A stretch of DNA of 30,448 bases, from IMG/VR virus record IMGVR_UViG_3300032053_000344, positions 1 through 30,448 of that record; one strand, given 5' to 3'. Shown here one piece after another: positions 29,822-30,448 of the stretch; position 1 is the stretch's first letter, and each line of letters begins with the position of its first letter. The translations under genes were made by a program, and so were the position numbers. The DNA comes from a virus. The notes under the pieces are model-generated. The model did no database searches. It was given only the letters and a program-made list of their open reading frames with translations, and was not told the DNA's origin.

Positions 29822-29994
29822 TAACGTGTAGGGAAGCAGGAAACAAAGACTGCTTTGAAGGATGTACACACTTTGGACTTCATGAGCCTGTCGACGCTTA
29901 TGGAACAAGTGATAACTGTAAAAACTGGCACGTCTGCGAGCTTCTAGGGCTTCCTGTACGTTGTGTTGGTAAAAGTATACCAAAAGAAAAATAA
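29818..29994 (+). CDS. 58-residue Cys-rich protein
   Basis: ATG 29818 lies behind AAAGGAGGGG, one of the strongest ribosome sites in the genome. Six cysteines (4, 12, 16, 34, 40, 49) with CFEGC and CKNWHVC suggest a metal-binding or disulfide fold. It ends three bases before the -35 box of the next promoter. Function unknown. Confidence 0.65.
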   Translation: MITCREAGNKDCFEGCTHFGLHEPVDAYGTSDNCKNWHVCELLGLPVRCVGKSIPKEK

Positions 29995-29997
29995 CTG

Positions 29998-30026
29998 TTG
30001 ACAGTGGTTTTTAGTCGTGGTATGAT
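29998..30026 (+). promoter_or_regulatory. Strong sigma70-type promoter for right-end/left-end operon
   Basis: TTGACA (29998-30003), exactly 17 bp, TATGAT (30021-30026), with TGG before the -10 (extended -10). ACTGT-TG-ACAGT (29994-30005) is a perfect dyad over the -35, and GTATGATAC (30020-30028) over the -10 repeats that of the 24323 promoter. It should drive the genes that continue across the junction to at least 5 kb. Confidence 0.85.
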
Positions 30027-30054
30027 ACATAAACTTACTTAAAGGGGAATGAAA

Positions 30055-30342
30055 ATGGACGAAAGAAAGATTGTACGAACTAACAGATCCGGTGTATTTT
30101 TTGGAAAGATCGAAAAGAGAGAGGGTAGCACTGTTACTCTATCAAATGCTCGCCGACTATGGCAGTGGCAAGGAGCTTGCTCTTTATCAGAGCTCGCACA
30201 GTTTGGAACAGCTAATCCAAAAGATTGCCGTTTTCCTTGTGCTGTCGATGAAGTTGAATTACTTGATGTAATCGAAATACTTGGAGTAACCGAAGTTGCC
30301 GCAAAGTCGATTGACGAGGTAGCGGAATGGAAACGAAGATAA
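30055..30342 (+). CDS. DUF6948-like phage protein
   Basis: I choose ATG 30055 because AAAGGGGA ends only one base before the in-frame ATG 30049. The 95-residue product shows IVRTNRSGVFFGKIEKREGS, ARRLWQWQGACSLSELAQFG and VELLDVIEILGVTEVAAKSI, the pattern of the DUF6948 family seen in many phages, often next to Gly-rich repeat proteins as here. Function is unknown. It overlaps the Gly-X gene by 16 bp. Confidence 0.8.
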   Translation: MDERKIVRTNRSGVFFGKIEKREGSTVTLSNARRLWQWQGACSLSELAQFGTANPKDCRFPCAVDEVELLDVIEILGVTEVAAKSIDEVAEWKRR

Positions 30343-30443
30343 AACAGTTTTTAACCGGAGACGGAAACGGATACGGAAGCGGATACGGAAACGGAAGCGG
30401 AAGCGGAGACGGATACGGAGACGGAGACGGATACGGAAACGGA
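30318..30443 (+). repeat. Terminal overlap, right copy
   Basis: Identical to bases 1-126. After 30443 the sequence reads ACCAG, which matches 235-239 instead of 127-131, so 108 bp of hexamer repeat are missing in this copy. Confidence 0.92.
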
Positions 30444-30448
30444 ACCAG
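30327..30448 (+). CDS. Gly-X repeat protein, partial (continues at base 10)
   Basis: This is the same gene as at 10-918, cut by the window end after 40 codons. It shows the natural upstream context of that gene: the start lies within the DUF6948-like gene. Its repeat is 18 units shorter up to the GGAACCAG landmark. Confidence 0.85.
   Translation, partial: METKIKQFLTGDGNGYGSGYGNGSGSGDGYGDGDGYGNGT

Noticed and set aside
1-30448. tRNA genes, CRISPR arrays, insertion sequences
   Set aside because: I found no cloverleaf, no spaced direct-repeat array and no transposase or terminal inverted repeats on reading both strands.

Overview
The window is an essentially complete, circularly closed genome of about 30.3 kb from a short-tailed (podovirus-like) phage. 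Bases 1-126 recur exactly at 30318-30443, so the two ends overlap. Every gene I can support is on the + strand, most are packed with ATGA, TTGA or longer overlaps, and the DNA looks moderately AT-rich by eye. A lipoprotein/anchored-coiled-coil pair that looks like Rz1/Rz spanins points to a host with an outer membrane. Integron-like attC sites and the general style make a spirochaete such as Treponema a reasonable guess, but this is inference. No integrase, CI-type repressor, DNA polymerase, RNA polymerase, tRNA, CRISPR array or transposase was found.

Layout. (1) 29998 through the junction to 5.2 kb: a strong sigma70-type promoter drives a DUF6948-like gene, a protein with a 402-bp hexanucleotide repeat (Gly-X dipeptides), a NinG-like nuclease, then many small accessory proteins (Cys-rich, membrane, ASCH, MazG-like, zinc-ribbon, winged-helix, sigma-like, ribbon-helix-helix). 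Two genes here (ASCH and an unknown 93-residue protein) sit in units that look like integron gene cassettes: each ends in a folded attC-like site and the junctions share ATGTTAG. (2) 4.75-12.3 kb: packaging and head (putative small terminase, large terminase, portal, scaffold, major capsid protein, terminator, head-tail adaptor carrying a propeller-like insert). (3) 12.3-23 kb: a 1540-residue tail nozzle-like protein with nested repeats, three ejection or internal virion proteins (one with an S74-type C-terminal chaperone), a short tail fibre and beta-rich virion proteins. (4) 23.07-24.2 kb: lysis (M15 endolysin, holin candidate, overlapping spanin pair) closed by a strong terminator. (5) 24.3-27.5 kb: an early cassette with ERF recombinase, Gp157-like protein, AbrB-like and SSB-like proteins. 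(6) 27.5-28.4 kb: a control region with a KilAC antirepressor between two promoter-plus-structured-RNA units. (7) 28.4-30 kb: replisome organizer with a candidate origin inside it, a zinc-ribbon partner and two tiny genes.

How it fits together: four sigma70-like promoters (24.32, 27.51, 28.29, 30.00 kb) and four terminator-like hairpins partition early, control/replication and late functions. The most notable content is the phage-borne attC-type array, the two-hairpin RNA with complementary loops before the antirepressor, a C4-like 76-nt RNA unit before the replication gene, the two lysis genes starting 4 nt apart, and the length-variable hexamer repeat.
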